From the NCBI GenBank assembly GCA_002322525.1, contig DCOU01000005.1, positions 2,137-8,423 of the forward strand: a stretch of DNA of 6,287 bases, read 5' to 3'. The notes under the pieces are model-generated. The model searched no databases, had not been told where the DNA came from, and saw only the letters and a list, made by a program, of their open reading frames with translations. Positions 6,107 to 6,287 of the stretch are shown one piece after another (positions within the stretch are counted from its first letter, which is position 1; each line of letters starts with the position of its first letter). The translations under genes and the position numbers were made by a program. The DNA is from Candidatus Omnitrophica bacterium UBA1562. Lineage in GTDB: Bacteria > Omnitrophota > Gorgyraeia > Gygaellales > Profunditerraquicolaceae.

Positions 6107-6287
6107 ATGAAAAAGAAAGGTTTTACCCTCATTGAATTGATGATTGTTATGGCCATCATTGCTATTTTGGTGGGGATGGTCTTGCCACGCTTTAAAGGAC
6201 TTCAGGACCAAGCAAAGATTTCTAAAGCCCAAGGAGAGGTGCGCGCCTTGAAGACTGCTTTAGAGTCTTATTTTATCCGTTGGAATG
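6107..6287 (+). CDS. Type IV pilin / GspG-like pseudopilin, 3'-truncated by the window
   Basis: Sixty codons are present before the window ends. The product begins MKKKGFTLIE, a short basic class III leader with the prepilin peptidase site after Gly5. Mature Phe+1 is the residue normally N-methylated, and Glu+5 is the conserved subunit-docking residue. The following hydrophobic helix (LMIVMAIIAILVGMVLP) ends with Pro at mature position 22, as in many pilins and pseudopilins. The amphipathic helix after it (AKISKAQGEVRALKTALESY) resembles the GspG-type major pseudopilin pattern, but without the C-terminal domain, where GspG calcium-site residues or pilin disulfide cysteines would lie, the subtype cannot be set. 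It would sit in the inner membrane until assembled into the fibre by the ATPase and platform proteins encoded upstream. The start is fixed by the strong ribosome site and the leader motif. Confidence 0.95.
   Translation, partial: MKKKGFTLIELMIVMAIIAILVGMVLPRFKGLQDQAKISKAQGEVRALKTALESYFIRWN

Overview
The window is one dense block of six same-strand genes from a type IV pilus / type II secretion (T4P/T2SS) machine. In order they are a signal-peptide TPR protein (5' end cut by the window), a TPR-fused outer-membrane secretin, a PilB/GspE assembly ATPase, a PilC/GspF platform protein, a small membrane-anchored coiled-coil protein, and a class III-signal pilin or pseudopilin (3' end cut by the window). 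I see no RNA genes, mobile elements, CRISPR arrays or clear terminators, and no non-coding stretch longer than about 80 bases.

The secretin implies an outer membrane, so this is a diderm (Gram-negative type) bacterium. The DNA is AT-rich, with many A and T runs, yet it uses strong AAAGGAGG-type Shine-Dalgarno sites and a TGnTATAAT promoter. Base composition, compact layout and TPR domains added to the secretin fit an uncultured candidate-phylum lineage such as Omnitrophota or a relative. That placement is an inference from style, not from any marker gene.

Region 1-2792 holds the outer-membrane/periplasmic side. The TPR protein and the secretin share a 4-base ATGA overlap and related TPR repeats, so they are probably made together and may act together. 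Region 2793-2874 is the only sizeable intergenic gap; it carries an extended -10 promoter and a good ribosome binding site, so the motor genes may form a second transcription unit. Region 2875-5833 holds the inner-membrane motor (ATPase) and platform. Region 5830-6081 holds the small coiled-coil protein, overlapping the platform gene by 4 bases. Region 6107-6287 begins the pilin behind a near-consensus ribosome binding site.

Expected working model: the ATPase turns on the platform protein to extract mature pilin subunits from the inner membrane into a fibre, which passes through, or pushes cargo through, the secretin channel. The core machinery is a known type. The less ordinary parts are the TPR protein/TPR-secretin pair, the small protein with a very regular Leu/Ile heptad pattern, and altered c-di-GMP-type motifs in the ATPase. 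T4P and T2SS cannot be firmly separated: the secretin's N0-N1-only layout leans to T4P, the pilin start looks somewhat GspG-like, and no retraction ATPase (PilT), PilM/N/O/P or prepilin peptidase lies in the window.
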